From Schoenoplectus triqueter (lineage: Eukaryota; Streptophyta; Magnoliopsida; Poales; Cyperaceae), in NCBI GenBank assembly GCA_964058805.1, contig CAXKVV010000341.1, positions 1 to 49,604 on the forward strand: a stretch of 49,604 bases of DNA, read 5' to 3'. Every line of letters begins with the position of its first letter. Position 1 is the stretch's first letter. The notes beneath the pieces were generated by a model. That model did no database searches. It had not been told where the DNA came from and worked only from the letters and a program-made list of their open reading frames with translations. Below are positions 1 to 11,526 of the stretch, piece after piece. The position numbers and the translations under genes were made by a program.

Positions 1-263
1 GGTGAGTGATCTAGTGCGACTATTGGGCAACATCTATTTTATGTTCCCTCGATTTTTTGTTCTTTATTATGCTAATATTGCTGCACCGTGCAACATAACA
101 TCTAGACCACTAGATTTTCTTCTGACTCGTGCCTGCATAAATTCTGAAATGATTCAGATGATTTAATAATTAATAACAGAGGATCACGAATCGCAAATTT
201 GGCTTCCTACTTATTGCATAGTACAAAGTAGTCTAATGTATAAATAGAATTGTATGATATTGG

Positions 264-734
264 TAGAGTTGTAAATGTGCCGAATCGAAACAAACTTAAT
301 CTAAATCAAATTCAAACTAAAATCAAACTGATCTGAGACCGAGCAAACTGACTCAATCTCGAGCTCCAACTGAGCTCAATTATTATAATTTTTTATCACT
401 GTCATAAAATTATAAATAATTAAATTTGAAATAACTTATATTTTATTACTTTAATATAAAAAATTAAAATTGAATTAAATTTTTACATTATCCTACATAA
501 ATATAGGATAAATAAGTATATTTTCTAATTCTTTTATTATATTAATTAATTTATCTTTATTGTACTGATTTTATAACATAAATAAAAAAAAATAATTAAT
601 ATCGAGCTAGCCGGACCATTAAAAAAATAACAAACTAAAACTCAAGCAAAGCTAATAAAAAGGCGAACTGAACTTGTAAAAATATCGAGCCAATTTTCAG
701 CGAACCACGACGCTCGAACTATTTTGCAGTCCTA
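264..734. mobile_element. hAT-like miniature element, GAGC/GAAC word family
   Basis: The ends look like imperfect inverted repeats: TAGAGTTGTAAATG on the left and, read as reverse complement, TAGGACTGCAAAAT on the right. Just inside them the sequence is built from variants of cgaGCTCgAgc, gaaccga and caaactga in both orientations (300-380 and 600-720), around an AT-rich core. This resembles the small plant hAT elements that begin TAGGGCTGCAAA and carry GAGC-type subterminal words. I could not find a convincing 8-bp target duplication, so the exact boundaries are uncertain. There is no transposase ORF, so it would be non-autonomous. The classification is inference from the termini and architecture. 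Confidence 0.42.
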
Positions 735-1731
735 ATTGACATACTGCATGGATAAGATTTTGGACACTTGAGTGTATTTATAAAAAAGTAAGAAAACTAT
801 ATAATCAACTTGACATATTGCAAATAAAACGACAGCCAACCACAATATAGAAAATAGGAAACAAAAAAGTATTAGCATGGATGTTGAAGCAAAAAAGAAA
901 TATAGAATATGTTCTCTGATGCCTGATATATATAACAATTAATTATTCACTTTTTATTCTGATAGTTGGTTCTCAAAACAAAATTTTTGACCCATTCACC
1001 CAACTGATCTTCAATTAAGTTGTACTTACACGGAAACAATAATACCTAAATCTATTCCAGAAAAAAAAAGACACCAATTTGAAAACCCCCTGAATAAAGT
1101 GAAATTAGGAAACATTCTTTTTTGAAAGAATTGTTGAAGAAAACAATGAAAGAGGTAGATTCACCATGCACATATACCATCTCGTGATTCATGAACTACC
1201 CATCTATCATGCTCAAGGAATAAGACAAACGCAAAATAATTATTTCACTGCCTACGTGTGCATACTGGACCACGTTCTGGTAATACACCATACCAGATTT
1301 CCTGAAAATCTCACCTTTAACAGAACAGCACTATTTCTTACATATGCAAAACCGCCATTAAGATACCTCAGAATGCTGACATGCATGGAGGTTGAAAAAG
1401 ATAAAATTAAATAATGAAGCAACAATATGAAAATATAGAAAGAAAGAAACAGGAGAGAAGAACCATTTAATGGGAGGACATACCAAGGAGAGAACTCAGA
1501 ACTGATACAAAACAGGAGGCCATGTTCATGTAGGCGTTGTGTGGTGGAGTCCTGTCTGTGCGACTGTGTAAGGGAAATTGTGGGGTCAAAGACGAGATAT
1601 GACATGTAAACAAATTAAGCTCGTAACAGATGCTGGTCTCATCTGGGTATTAATGGAGGGGTTTGCTAGCTGACACGATAGCAGTCATGAATGCACAACA
1701 AAGGATACTAGGATGGTGCTTAGCTGTATAT

Positions 1732-1732
<1 letters not shown>
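735..1732. other. Intergenic, nothing recognised
   Basis: AT-rich unique-looking DNA. The open frames here (for example 1166-1414 plus and 1252-1605 minus) overlap on opposite strands and show no domain, no biased codon use and no splice context that I trust. Confidence 0.5.

Positions 1733-1766
<34 letters not shown>
1733..1766. repeat. (AG)n microsatellite
   Basis: About 17 uninterrupted AG dinucleotides, followed by an imperfect GAGAGA extension to about 1773. A second, shorter GA-rich stretch lies at 1903-1926. The tract sits about 0.9 kb beyond the 3' end of the ZHD gene. Confidence 0.9.
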
Positions 1767-1773
<7 letters not shown>

Positions 1774-2690
1774 TAGTTTGGTCTCGTGATCATCTCGCTT
1801 CCATTGCTATTAACATGCTAAAAATCAGTGACCAGTAAAAGCACTGTAAATCAATCCAGAGAAATGAGGTCACATTGTGCAACTACAGTTTCTATCTGTA
1901 CTCTGAGAGAGAGCGAGAGAGGGAGGGAGAACTTAATAGATTCCGGCTTATTTACTACCTACCTTCCATCTCTAATAGCAATATATAGGCAGGGAGAAGG
2001 AATGAATAGGGCGGGGTTCAATAAATCCTCGGAAATTATTAAATGTAATGAATGTTGTATGCACATGAGAAGCAGTATAGTACGCAGGCTCAGATTAGAA
2101 AATGCCTCAATGAATTGTGATAATGGTCTGTTTAATCGGATTTAATGGAGCTAGTCAGCAATCAGTTTTACAGATCCTAGAGATCCATGCATGAGAATCT
2201 GAACACTAGGTAGGAAAGCGGCAACCAGCGAAGAAGAAAACAAAAAGAGCAACAAAAGATGAGAAGAATACAACAGTGTTTCCATCATATATACATCTCT
2301 TCAACCAAACCAACGACTCTAATGTCTTGTTAATTTGAGTTTCGAGTTTTGACCATAGATAGGAATGTTCAATAACATTAAATTTGTCTAAAATGAGGTA
2401 AAATTAGCAATGGCCTAACTGGTTCCCTTCCAACCAACATCAAAAAACACATTTCAAGTTGAACACCTCAAATTCCACCCTGCAACCAACATGAATAAAA
2501 TAAGCGAGAAAAACCAACCTACAAACTAAAAAGTAAGACCCAAAGTAAAGAAAAAAAAAGGAAGGAACAATAAAAAGAAAGGGGAAAAAAGCCTAACCAG
2601 ACAAATAGATGATAAACAAAGAGAACCAAACAGCAAAGAAACCCTAGCTAACCTAAGCTAAGCTCTCTTCCCTCCAATTAATCTGTTTAG
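1774..2690. other. 3' flank of the ZHD gene
   Basis: This stretch holds the downstream side of the minus-strand ZHD gene, so its 3' UTR must lie in the upper part of it (roughly 2300-2690). That part is purine-rich on the plus strand, hence pyrimidine-rich in the transcript. I saw no unambiguous minus-strand AATAAA (plus-strand TTTATT) close to the stop, so the polyadenylation site is not placed. The 105-residue plus-strand frame at 1828-2145 runs through GA-rich repeat and is not credible. Confidence 0.45.
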
Positions 2691-3596
2691 CTAGGGTTTC
2701 TTACCAAGAGTGTGCTTGTTATTGTGCATCCAGACCTTGAGGACATGCCGCTTCACCGATACCTCGTTGCAGAACTGCTGCACCGCTTGCTCATCATGCT
2801 TCTGAATCCGCCAGCCAACCTTCTCCGCAAACTCAAACATTTTATCCTTCTGCTCCTGGGTGAACCTGGTCCTGAACCGCTTCTTTCCGGATGCCGACCC
2901 AGACCCGGACCCTGATACTCCAATCCCCATCATCATACCCCCACTTCCGCTGCCTCCCAAACCCATCATGCCCATCGGATGCGACACATCCTCCACTTCA
3001 TCCCGGCTATATCCCCCACCTCCTGATGTCGAAGGTAAGGCTAGCGGCATCGGTCTTTGTGCAGCAGCAGCAGCGGCCGCAGCTGCCGCAGCCATATGGT
3101 GATGGTGTAAGTATCCTGCAGGTGTCCGATAGTACGGTGAGAACTGAGGGTGGGGTTGATGATATGTTGTAGATGGGTCCACAATTGGTCCAGGAGGGAC
3201 AGAACTAGGACCAGGACCACCTGTGCCATCGGTCTCCTTGCGGTGGAAATTACGGTGGCAGTTGCATGCGGCACAGCGGAGGGCATCGATGGTGCCCTCC
3301 TCTCCTGCTGCCATAAACTCCCCGCATCCATCGACTGCATGCCCACCAATCCCAACCGCATGGTTTTTTAAACATTCACGGTAGCGACTTTCACCGCCGC
3401 TGCTTCCGGTAGGGTTTTTACGGGTCACTTGCATGGTTCCGGGAACTGGTTCTGGTCCGGGTGCCGAGTTGAGAGGTTTCGGCCCAGTGGAATTGGGCAT
3501 GATTGGAGGGAGCTGGTAGCCGGGCCCCACCGGAGGGACGCCCATCTCTTCCTCCTCCTCCTCCTCCTCGGCTTCATCGTGATCGTCGAAATCCAT
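2691..3596 (-). CDS. ZHD: Zinc-finger homeodomain (ZF-HD/ZHD) transcription factor
   Basis: Intronless ORF of 301 codons encoding a nuclear DNA-binding protein of the plant-specific ZHD family. Seen in the protein: an acidic N-terminus with eight consecutive Glu (residues 10-17); a Pro/Gly-rich linker; the ZF dimerisation domain at about 71-119, opening [10 protein letters not shown] and carrying C75, H79, C91, C108, C111, C113, H114 and H118; a His run followed by 11 Ala (169-179); Gly/Ser/Met-rich low complexity (about 190-236); and a C-terminal ZHD-type homeodomain (about 238-297) with recognition-helix motif VWMHNNKH. The family uses the zinc finger for homo- and heterodimerisation and the homeodomain for ATTA-core DNA binding. 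The homeodomain distinguishes it from MIF mini-zinc-finger proteins, which lack one. Length and intronless structure fit the ZHD1-4-like group; the exact orthologue is not assignable by eye. The start is the first in-frame ATG, and GATTTCGACGAT after it encodes the MDFDD opening common in this group. Confidence 0.96.
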   Translation of the reverse strand: MDFDDHDEAEEEEEEEEMGVPPVGPGYQLPPIMPNSTGPKPLNSAPGPEPVPGTMQVTRKNPTGSSGGESRYRECLKNHAVGIGGHAVDGCGEFMAAGEEGTIDALRCAACNCHRNFHRKETDGTGGPGPSSVPPGPIVDPSTTYHQPHPQFSPYYRTPAGYLHHHHMAAAAAAAAAAAQRPMPLALPSTSGGGGYSRDEVEDVSHPMGMMGLGGSGSGGMMMGIGVSGSGSGSASGKKRFRTRFTQEQKDKMFEFAEKVGWRIQKHDEQAVQQFCNEVSVKRHVLKVWMHNNKHTLGKKP

Positions 3597-3603
3597 GGAG
3601 CAT
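3574..3603 (-). promoter_or_regulatory. Overlapping upstream ORF at the ZHD start
   Basis: An ATG lies seven bases upstream of the ZHD start in the +1 frame and opens a nine-codon ORF (MLHGFRRSR) that ends in TGA inside ZHD codons 7-8. Both ATGs have T at -3; only the ZHD ATG has G at +4. By known scanning behaviour, ribosomes initiating at the upstream ATG would bypass the ZHD start. A regulatory effect is inference, and this matters only if the transcript leader includes position 3603, which the sequence makes likely but does not prove. Confidence 0.4.
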
Positions 3604-3849
3604 GTATCTGATCAGGCTGGGAACGGGGAGAGAACGGAGAGTGTTCGTTTGTTTTTTTTTTGGTTGGTTTGATCTCTGGGGGATTATTGATCTGATTTCT
3701 TAGCGCTAAGCTAAGCTTGAGGAGTTAAGAGATGGGTCATGGGGATAAGAGAAAGAGAGAAAGAGAGAGAGAGAGAGTGTGTGTTTGAGCGAGCATCAAT
3801 TTTTTGACGCACCGCTCTTGAGGTGGGTTTATTAGCGTTGATATAAACG
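3604..3849 (-). promoter_or_regulatory. ZHD leader/proximal promoter with CT tract
   Basis: Immediately upstream of the ZHD start. Read on the minus strand it contains a long pyrimidine (CT)n stretch at 3747-3784 with an ACAC edge, and an A run at 3652-3660. CT-rich leaders and GA/CT promoter tracts are typical of plant homeobox genes and are bound by BPC/GAGA-type factors (established for the class, not shown here). No strong minus-strand TATA box is visible; the ATATAAAC at 3841 reads better on the plus strand. The transcription start is not placed. Confidence 0.45.
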
Positions 3850-6800
3850 CTCTATCTTTCACACACTACCCTACTCTCCTCTCCTACTCTAATATCGCTG
3901 ATAGATAGACTATTATTATACAATCTTTTCTGAAAGCGGCCATCTTTGCTTGCTAGTCGCTAGTTGCTACACAAAAACATACACCTCAGTTTCTCTCTTG
4001 TCGCTGTCTCGCCCTTTCCCGGTCAGCACCGCCCAGGGTTACCGGATGCAGCCAGTCAACTGAGCAAACCCATATGTGGTTTGAGTAATTATTTGGAGAT
4101 GGTTTCACTCTCAATTTACCCGTGGTGAATAGTAAAAACGTCCCGTCAAAACGATATGACCGGGGCCAGGGCAACAGAGAGTGAAAAAAGGGGAAGAAAA
4201 CAAAAAACTGCCCATGTCAGCATTGCTCATTTCATCTCTGTTTCCAATTTTTACGGTCTGTTTTGACGGGTCCAAGACTCCAAGCTCGTCAAAAAGGAAA
4301 AAAAATTAATGAAAGAAAGAAAAGAAAAAGACTGGTTTTATTTGTATAAGGCTTACACACCTATTAATCAACCTATCATCGGCGCTCGGAGCATACGGAG
4401 CGAGAAATGCAAACATAAATTTACTTGGGATAGGAGAAACCGAATCACACTATCACAGTAATAAAAGAGGAGGAGAGAGATATTCTCATTAAATTGTACA
4501 CGTAGAAGTATTTGCTAGACTTCCGACGAGTTGTGACTTGTGACGCTGGCCAAGCGTCAACATGCATTGAAAACTACAATAACATCTGTAAATTTTTTTA
4601 TCAGGTCAATATTTGCATTTTGCTTACAATGCAAAATCTTGAACTTCATTGAGGTTTTACCCGTTGTCCAGCACATTCATTAAGGGGATCTTCTTTTCTA
4701 GGTGTCCGTAGACAAAGAAGATGCTAGCGCAGCACCAGAAAATGTGGTGCTTATTTTCTTCATAAAATGTTTATAAATATGTTACAAGCAATAATAATTC
4801 GAAAATTTTTGTTTGCCAGATATTTCTTCAAATTAGTAAAAATCTACAAGCAGTAATTATTTATGCCAATTCGTGCCATATGCGCAGGCGCGGGGCAGTC
4901 AGGAGATATAAGTTGCACAAATTATAAAAGTTATCATTTTTTTTGTATTTATAAAATATTTAGCTATTGGATACTTTCAAATTTTTTTAAATATTTAAAT
5001 TATTAAAAATCTAATTTATAGAGAAATTTTAGTCTAATTACAGATTAATTATATTTACTACTTATAAATTAACTTTTTCTGATCTTTCAGCATCTCTAAT
5101 TTAAATTCTGATTCCCCCTGAATATGTGACCACTATCCTGACTTCGTCCATGTGTAATTAAATCTTTCTGGTAAGAGGGTATCAGCGATTCAAATTTGTA
5201 TATTCCTCTTTCTCCAATTACAGTTTACGAGCGAGCGTTGGATGTGCCTATGATGCAAGTACTTAAAATAATATGACTCTTTTTGTGTTTTTACGTAGCA
5301 TGTTATACTTTTTTGCACTCATAATTACATTATATACTATATTAGCATTTCATAGGAAGCAATTTATTTTTGTTAAAAATTCGCTAAATGTAACTTTCTT
5401 TTATAGATACTATTATTTATATAATTTAAAAAATTACCTTTTGTAAATTGATATTTTTATATAATTTCAAAGAGAAGCTTGAAATGAACGTACTGAAGAA
5501 ACGGTGCTTCTGTAACTCAGAAATTTAATGAAACAAAGAATATAATATAAGAGGAAATTAAAGTTATGGTACCTCAGTTGGTGAAGTAAAGTGGAAACAG
5601 TGAAGTACAATTTGACTTTCTTTACATTAAAGTGTATTACAAATTTATTATTATACATAATTACAAATTTGACTTTTAAATTTAATGCTATATTTACATA
5701 TTCACTATATCCAAAAACACTGCTGTAAAGTGGTTTGAATGTTCAACGTTATTTCACTTCTTCAATACAATTTTGTTTTCCAAACGTCTTCCATGGATTT
5801 CATGTGTGCAATATCATCCATGCTGTGCTGCCCCGATGCAAAATGGGCTATGCTAAAAATCATATATTTTGGAAGGGGAAACTATTTTGTGTTAATAAAT
5901 TTTGAGAATAGTTACCATCCGAAACAAATTCTGATACAAATCGAAATAAACAATCGACTACAAGAAAAATGAACAGCCGCATTTTTTTTTCTTTCTTTTG
6001 TTTAATGTTTGTAAAAATTACGTGGATAATTAGAGGTGAAGACTCTAGAGCAGACTACGATGTAACCGTTATGAAAATTACCAACTTCATTATTGTATGC
6101 GTAATGTCACGAGCATTACAAAAATGGTGATTTTTTATATTCAAATTATTTTATTCTGTGCATCCACTAAAATAATTTTTTTAACAATCAATTTCGGCAT
6201 AACTTTTATGAAAAATTAAATAATACTCGAGTATTAGATTGGTAAGACACGCGCCAACAAACAAATCACTTCGTTTGAACATGTCATTGGTAAATCTTTA
6301 AAAATTTCTAAGATTATTTTTCAAGTCATTGCATTCCACGAAAAAAAAGAAAGAAAAAAAATTCATAAAGAATAAACTCGTCAGCATTCTCCGTTCCTAT
6401 GCCCACAGAAGCCAAGAGGCCGAGAAGCGAGAGTACTCATACGAGATTTTTGAGAATCTAGCTTTTATTTTTTATTTTATATTTATGAAGACTCAAAATT
6501 ATAATTTTTTAAAGTCATTCTAATTAGTAATAAAAATAGTTAATAATTAATTAAAAATAAAAAATTCAGATCAAATTTTACACTTGAATTTAATAATCGG
6601 GAATAAATTTCAAACTCAGATCTGATTACGTGTGTTCAAATTGCAACAATCATCCGGGAGTCCAATAATATTTTTCTATCTTTACCATAAAAAATCTGAG
6701 AAATATACGCCCAAAAGGCCATAATTTTTGTGAAATTATAATGCGACTTCAGTGCTGTAATAATAGATACAACTACGGAGGTGGCTAGGCTGACCCATTT

Positions 6801-8677
6801 ATCCTGGTTTTGACCACTTAAATCCAATGTTCACCGGTTTGCCGACTTAATTGGCCATTTAAGGAGAGTTGAATGAAGCATCACACAAGTGACATAACGC
6901 TGGTTTTGTCTCATTTCAATCTCCATGTTTATCCAAGCATCGCCATTACTACAACCGGGATGGATGAGGAGACACTGCTCTACAATTATAATATGAGAGT
7001 CATCTAAAATATCTTCGTTTGAGCACTTAATTACAAGTTACAATTGACAAACATTTTTGCAAATAATCATAAACAATTTTGGAAACTTTATTATAATATA
7101 AACATCAACGCAGCATCGTTTGAAAATTCTGAGGAGATATATTTACCCATGTTATTTTATTTTAATATTATGTTTTAATACATCACGGAGACGGCAATAC
7201 CAGCTCACGATTGTTACTGTTATCTTAAAATAATTCTCAAGTCATATTCAATAGTTACAAATACATGGTACGGAAGTAACGGAACTATAGATAGCTGATC
7301 AAACCGTCATGGATATTTAAGACACTTTATGCAAAGTCAATTGTTGGACACCAATATCTTAATTTCATTATATGAAAATTATTATTTTATTTTCAATATG
7401 ATATATGATGTACTAAAGTGTGCGCCTGTGTTAGAAATTATATATCGTATATTAATAAATTTTAAACTAATACAGAGCCGATAAATAATATTTGTGAATT
7501 CAATCTAACGCCCAAAATTCAACTACGGATAAATAATATTCTATTTTATTTAATACGGAGAAAATATGTATCATTTTTTGCATTCATATAGATTTTTTTT
7601 ATTTGACTTTCTTCTCATGTATGATCACTAATTAGATTATGCGTATAGTCCAATATGAACTATACTGATTTTAATTAATTTCCTAATTAGGAACTGGGTA
7701 TCATTAGTATTCTCCCACCAACACAATTGAAGACCATTAATGGTAAAAGGAATTTGCTCTTTGAATCTAATAAATAAAAGTTCAATCAATTCCTAACCAT
7801 ATATCCAATTCCGACCGTTGCGTTTTTAAATTGTTTTCCCAAGTTTTGAAGTACTAGTTATTCCCTATTGCTGTAACAAACAGTTCGCACTGTGCATAAT
7901 TTAAATTTATCAAATAATAATTATATAATACATCATATTTTTCGATGTACATTTAATATGTAACAAACAAGTAAATTGACAAATTTTAAGTCCATATACG
8001 CATTTCGGCTGAGGTTATTGTAGGACAGACGAGACCAATTGGATAGGTGTGGTCTTTTGTCTTGCACTCCAAGACCAAATCCGCGTGTCCACTGTTTCTT
8101 CTCAATTACATGTGTCAACGGTTTTACTAAATCAATGGGAACACATGCCTTGCATGCTACAACGACACAAGCTGCTTGAAATTAAGTGTAAGGCTTCTTC
8201 GGGTGCATTTATTGAATCATGCAATGGATAATCGGAAGGATCGGGTATCCCAACAGGATAGAGGTCAACTTTGGAAGGAAAAAAGTCGTGATTTTTTTTA
8301 AAAATGAATATAGCAGCAGTTGTAGCGGTATTAGCGGTATTTTTTTTATAAACGTCTCATGTGACTGATGCAATTTTTCAGTTTTCAAAAGTTACTTTAA
8401 AATGATAACCCCTCATAAAAATATATAAAATATATAAGTAAAAAGACGTTAGTCTCACAAACGTATTTGAGAAAAGATATCACTATGATTGACTCGTTTA
8501 TAATACACTAATAAAACTGATACATTTACAACACATTAATGGAACTGATGCGTTGTCATGTTTGTTATTAAAATCTTAATTATTTAAAATCTATTATCAA
8601 AATTATTTATTAATTTAATACTCATTTTTTTAAAAATATGAGAGAAGGCATATAATAAAGTGGAAGCATTGTGGTGT
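3850..8677. other. Long AT-rich intergenic stretch
   Basis: Distal upstream region of the ZHD gene and beyond. I see no coding region, RNA gene or well-delimited transposon. The few open frames of 60-77 codons lie in AT-rich sequence without recognisable motifs. A TTGACT W-box core reads on the minus strand at about 4055. Confidence 0.5.
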
Positions 8678-8850
8678 CACTACAACATAAAGGGGTATAG
8701 ACAATACTCAACTAATAACGGTTATAAGTGAAATTCATTGTTTAAAGGGGTATTATTGAAATATTTGGAATATTTTTAGCAACAGTTATTAATTAAAAAA
8801 TATTGTTAAAATGTAAGAATCATTGTTAAAAGGTGAAACTCGAATTTTCA
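8678..8850 (+). mobile_element. Possible orphan CACTA-type end
   Basis: CACTACAACATAAAGGGG is followed by repeated ATTGTT/AACAGTTATT words (about 8740, 8780, 8808, 8832), an arrangement typical of one terminus of an En/Spm (CACTA) element. No matching TTGTAGTG end was found downstream, so this would be a truncated or solo end. The motif is short, so the call is weak. Confidence 0.25.
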
Positions 8851-9644
8851 CCTACAGAATAGAATCAACCAATAACAATTTATTTTTTTTGCTCTCACAG
8901 ATTGCTAGAATTTTCAATCTCACTATTCGTTCATCTCGATCCAAAAATCAAAAGTAAAAAGTAAAATCTCACAGATTGAACCCCTTATCCTCTTTAATTT
9001 TGATATAAAAGAGAGCTGAGAGACCGAAAGAGAGAAAGAAGAGAGATGAAATAAATAAAAACCAAAATTCGATAATTTTAACTTCAAACTGTCATATTTT
9101 TTTATAGTAAACTCTGATAGAGGCGTGCTATGCGGCTACCGAAAAGTTACAACAAGAACTACAAGGTTAACCACTTACATCGTCGGAACAGAAAATATCA
9201 TCTTAACCCTCAAAATCGCATTTGAAGCTTTTAAGTTCTATTTTTTCTAGTTTTTCTTTGGTTTTTTCTTAGAATTTGTATAAGTTTTCATATTACTACA
9301 TGAGCGAGATCTATGTATTGTTGAGTAAATTTTTTTTTTCATTGGATGAATTATTATATTTTTTTCATATTAATTATTGAATGAATAATATATAATAATA
9401 TATGTTCTTATCTAATCAATCTAATTCCATATTTATTATCTACTGTTGAAAAATATTTATTTATTTGACTCTATATATCAATCTGACTTTATATTTTAAG
9501 AACATTATAGCTAAAAAAATTTTTATAGGTTTTAAACTGCCGAACCCATAAGTCCTTAACTTGACCCATCATTTCAATCAACACACCATACCACATACCC
9601 CATAACCCAACACTTCACGATCAATCGACCACTTATATTTACTT
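8851..9644. other. Intergenic, nothing recognised
   Basis: AT-rich sequence with short A and T runs; no gene, terminal inverted repeat or RNA was seen. Confidence 0.5.
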
Positions 9645-10194
9645 AGCTATTGTATTTGTTTCCCCTTTTGTGATCCAGAAGTGTTAGGAAGTTAATAGCC
9701 CGGGGTAATTAATGGCGAGGACTTACGCCCATCAGAATCTATAAGGACTCACAATCTCTAAAAAAACTCTAAATGTGCATTCCATAATCATAATATACCC
9801 TAAATGCACGCTTGAAGGGATCATCGTGTCCTTGTTCCGCAGTCCATCGCCCGAACGGTGAGGCACGTGAAAAGGAATGGCACACAGTCTTATCCCATAA
9901 ATTAAGAACTCATTGCCTGCACCTGTGCGACCCTTTTTCGCGCACGCCGCACCATCGCTCGTGGCGATGGGATATGGAAGAAGGACACGGAGATCCCTCC
10001 TGAATGTGCATTTGTTTAACGCCGGTTAATTCCACCGTTTAGACTCATTGGAATGCACATTTAAGAGATTTTTTAGTAATTGTGAGTACTTATAGATTCC
10101 GATGGGCACAAGCCCCCACCATTAATTATCCTAGGCTATTAACCTCGAGGCACCTTTGGATCTTTAAAAGGGGAAAACAAATGCTATAGTTAAA
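9645..10194. mobile_element. Long inverted repeat, MULE-like or fold-back element
   Basis: Two arms of about 145 bp in opposite orientation: 9645-9786 and 10049-10194. Matching landmarks read inward as TTTGTTTCCCCTTTTG, GTTAATAGCCC, CCATTAATTA-type and AATGTGCATTCCA. They enclose a GC-richer spacer of about 260 bp, and homology fades outside them toward 9610 and 10215. Long inverted arms with a unique middle fit Mutator-like elements with long termini, or a fold-back element. A 9-bp target duplication could not be fixed. The 63-residue frame in the spacer (9812-10003) has no recognised domain; GC content alone could mark captured host DNA. Confidence 0.65.
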
Positions 10195-10199
10195 TGATG

Positions 10200-10860
10200 A
10201 TCAAGTGATCACGTGCTTCGGTGATTGGGATCACTGAAGCACCCTGGACTTACTAACATGTCAGTCCAGTGAGATAGGATGGTGAAAAAGATGAACTTAC
10301 TACAGATCAGTTCAATCTTTACCTCTCCGAGAGACAATCTTATTAACAAATCAGATCGACCTTTGTGGAAGGATTGGAAAGTGAGTCTACTACAGATCGA
10401 CTCGACCTTAGTTGACCTAGAAGATGAACCTACTACAGAACGGTTCAATCTTTACTAGTCAACGACCAATCACACAAAATATAACTCGACGCACTTAGCC
10501 AGTTGATCTTGAGGTTGGTGAATCGGGAGACGGGTGGATTTAGCCCACGTGTTTCTTCTCACTGATCTTCTAAATCATGAATTTCAAGCACTGAGCGGAT
10601 TCATAAACTTAGGAACACAACTACACACAAAGTCAAACCTGAAGCACTAAGCTAGTTTGACGTTGAGGCGTGTGTCAGTGAAAGAACCTACTACAGATCG
10701 GTTCAAGTTCACTATTTGGAGGATGAATCTACTATATATTGATTCAATCCTACAATCTCGGAAGATGAATTTACTACAGATCAGTTCAATCCCCTGAACT
10801 AGAAGATGAACTTATCAACGAATTAGTTTCTGATAAGAGTGTCGTACTGATCTGGCTGAC
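10200..10860. repeat. Degenerate ~40-bp tandem repeat field
   Basis: Variants of a unit close to GATGAACCTACTACAGATC followed by GGTTCAATC recur at about 10288, 10379, 10420, 10681, 10720, 10761 and 10802. Where they are adjacent the spacing is 39-42 bp. Between them a second pair of repeats is seen: GCACTTAGCCAGTTGATCTTGAGG near 10490 and GCACTAAGCTAGTTTGACGTTGAGG near 10645 (same order, several mismatches). No ORF of note runs through it. It could be a decayed internal repeat region of the Gypsy element that follows, or an independent minisatellite. Confidence 0.6.
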
Positions 10861-11486
10861 TTATATTTGACTAAATTAATCCTCTCTGAGACCATTAATT
10901 CCAAAACAAATGTCAAATTTTATGGGTTGTATACAATCCCATTATTTACTCTACATAAATTATACAGCTTATTAGTATTCGATATTAGCTGAAATATGTG
11001 CTATAGAATATTACAATAGTAATAGGTATGAGATAAAGGATGAAAGAAATATATATATATCTTAATGATGTATACAATAAAGGTAATGAGCACAAGTGAA
11101 CATGAGTACGTATACTTTGATACGAAATTCGAATATCAATTGAAATTGATTTGGCAAATTAAATTTTTATCCATTGCATAGAAGACAAGAATCCACTACT
11201 TTAATGAAAATTGGTAAAGGGATTAACATTAAAATAATCAAAATTGATCAATGAACCCAGATGCGACTTTAAGACTTTATCAATGAAGATTACTAAGATA
11301 TATATAGAGAGATACGACATTAAGTTTAAAATAATTACAGATCAGATAAGAATAAAACTTATGAGATCCAAGTGGATAGTCATAAAAGGTCAATAATTAA
11401 ATAACGTGAATTTATAGAACATATCAAGGTTTAATGACCCGAGTTAATATCAGATAACTAATCAACCAGATAAACCATGAGTTGCT
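10861..11486. other. Decayed interior before the Gypsy 3' end
   Basis: AT-rich and without an open frame. If the element at 11487-16632 were intact, the integrase/chromodomain end of the polyprotein should be here. CAAGTGGATAGTCATAAAAGG near 11370 is faintly reminiscent of a chromodomain coding region, but this is too weak to call. Confidence 0.35.
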
Positions 11487-11526
11487 ACGTTTCGGGGACG
11501 AAACGAAATTTTAAGGGGGGGTGAAA
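11487..11526 (+). pseudogene. Ty3/Gypsy polyprotein tail and polypurine tract
   Basis: The stretch TTTCGGGGACGAAACGAAAT is the stereotyped end of plant Ty3/Gypsy (chromovirus type) polyproteins, reading ATFRGRNEIL in frame. It is followed directly by the purine tract AAGGGGGGGTGAAA at 11513-11526, the usual primer for plus-strand DNA synthesis, which abuts the LTR start TGTCA. No long frame leads into it, so only the tail survives. Confidence 0.7.

Noticed and set aside
2712..3703. Six plus- and minus-strand frames overlapping the ZHD gene
   Set aside because: These are shadows of the GC-rich ZHD coding sequence; only the 301-codon frame carries the zinc-finger and homeodomain motifs.
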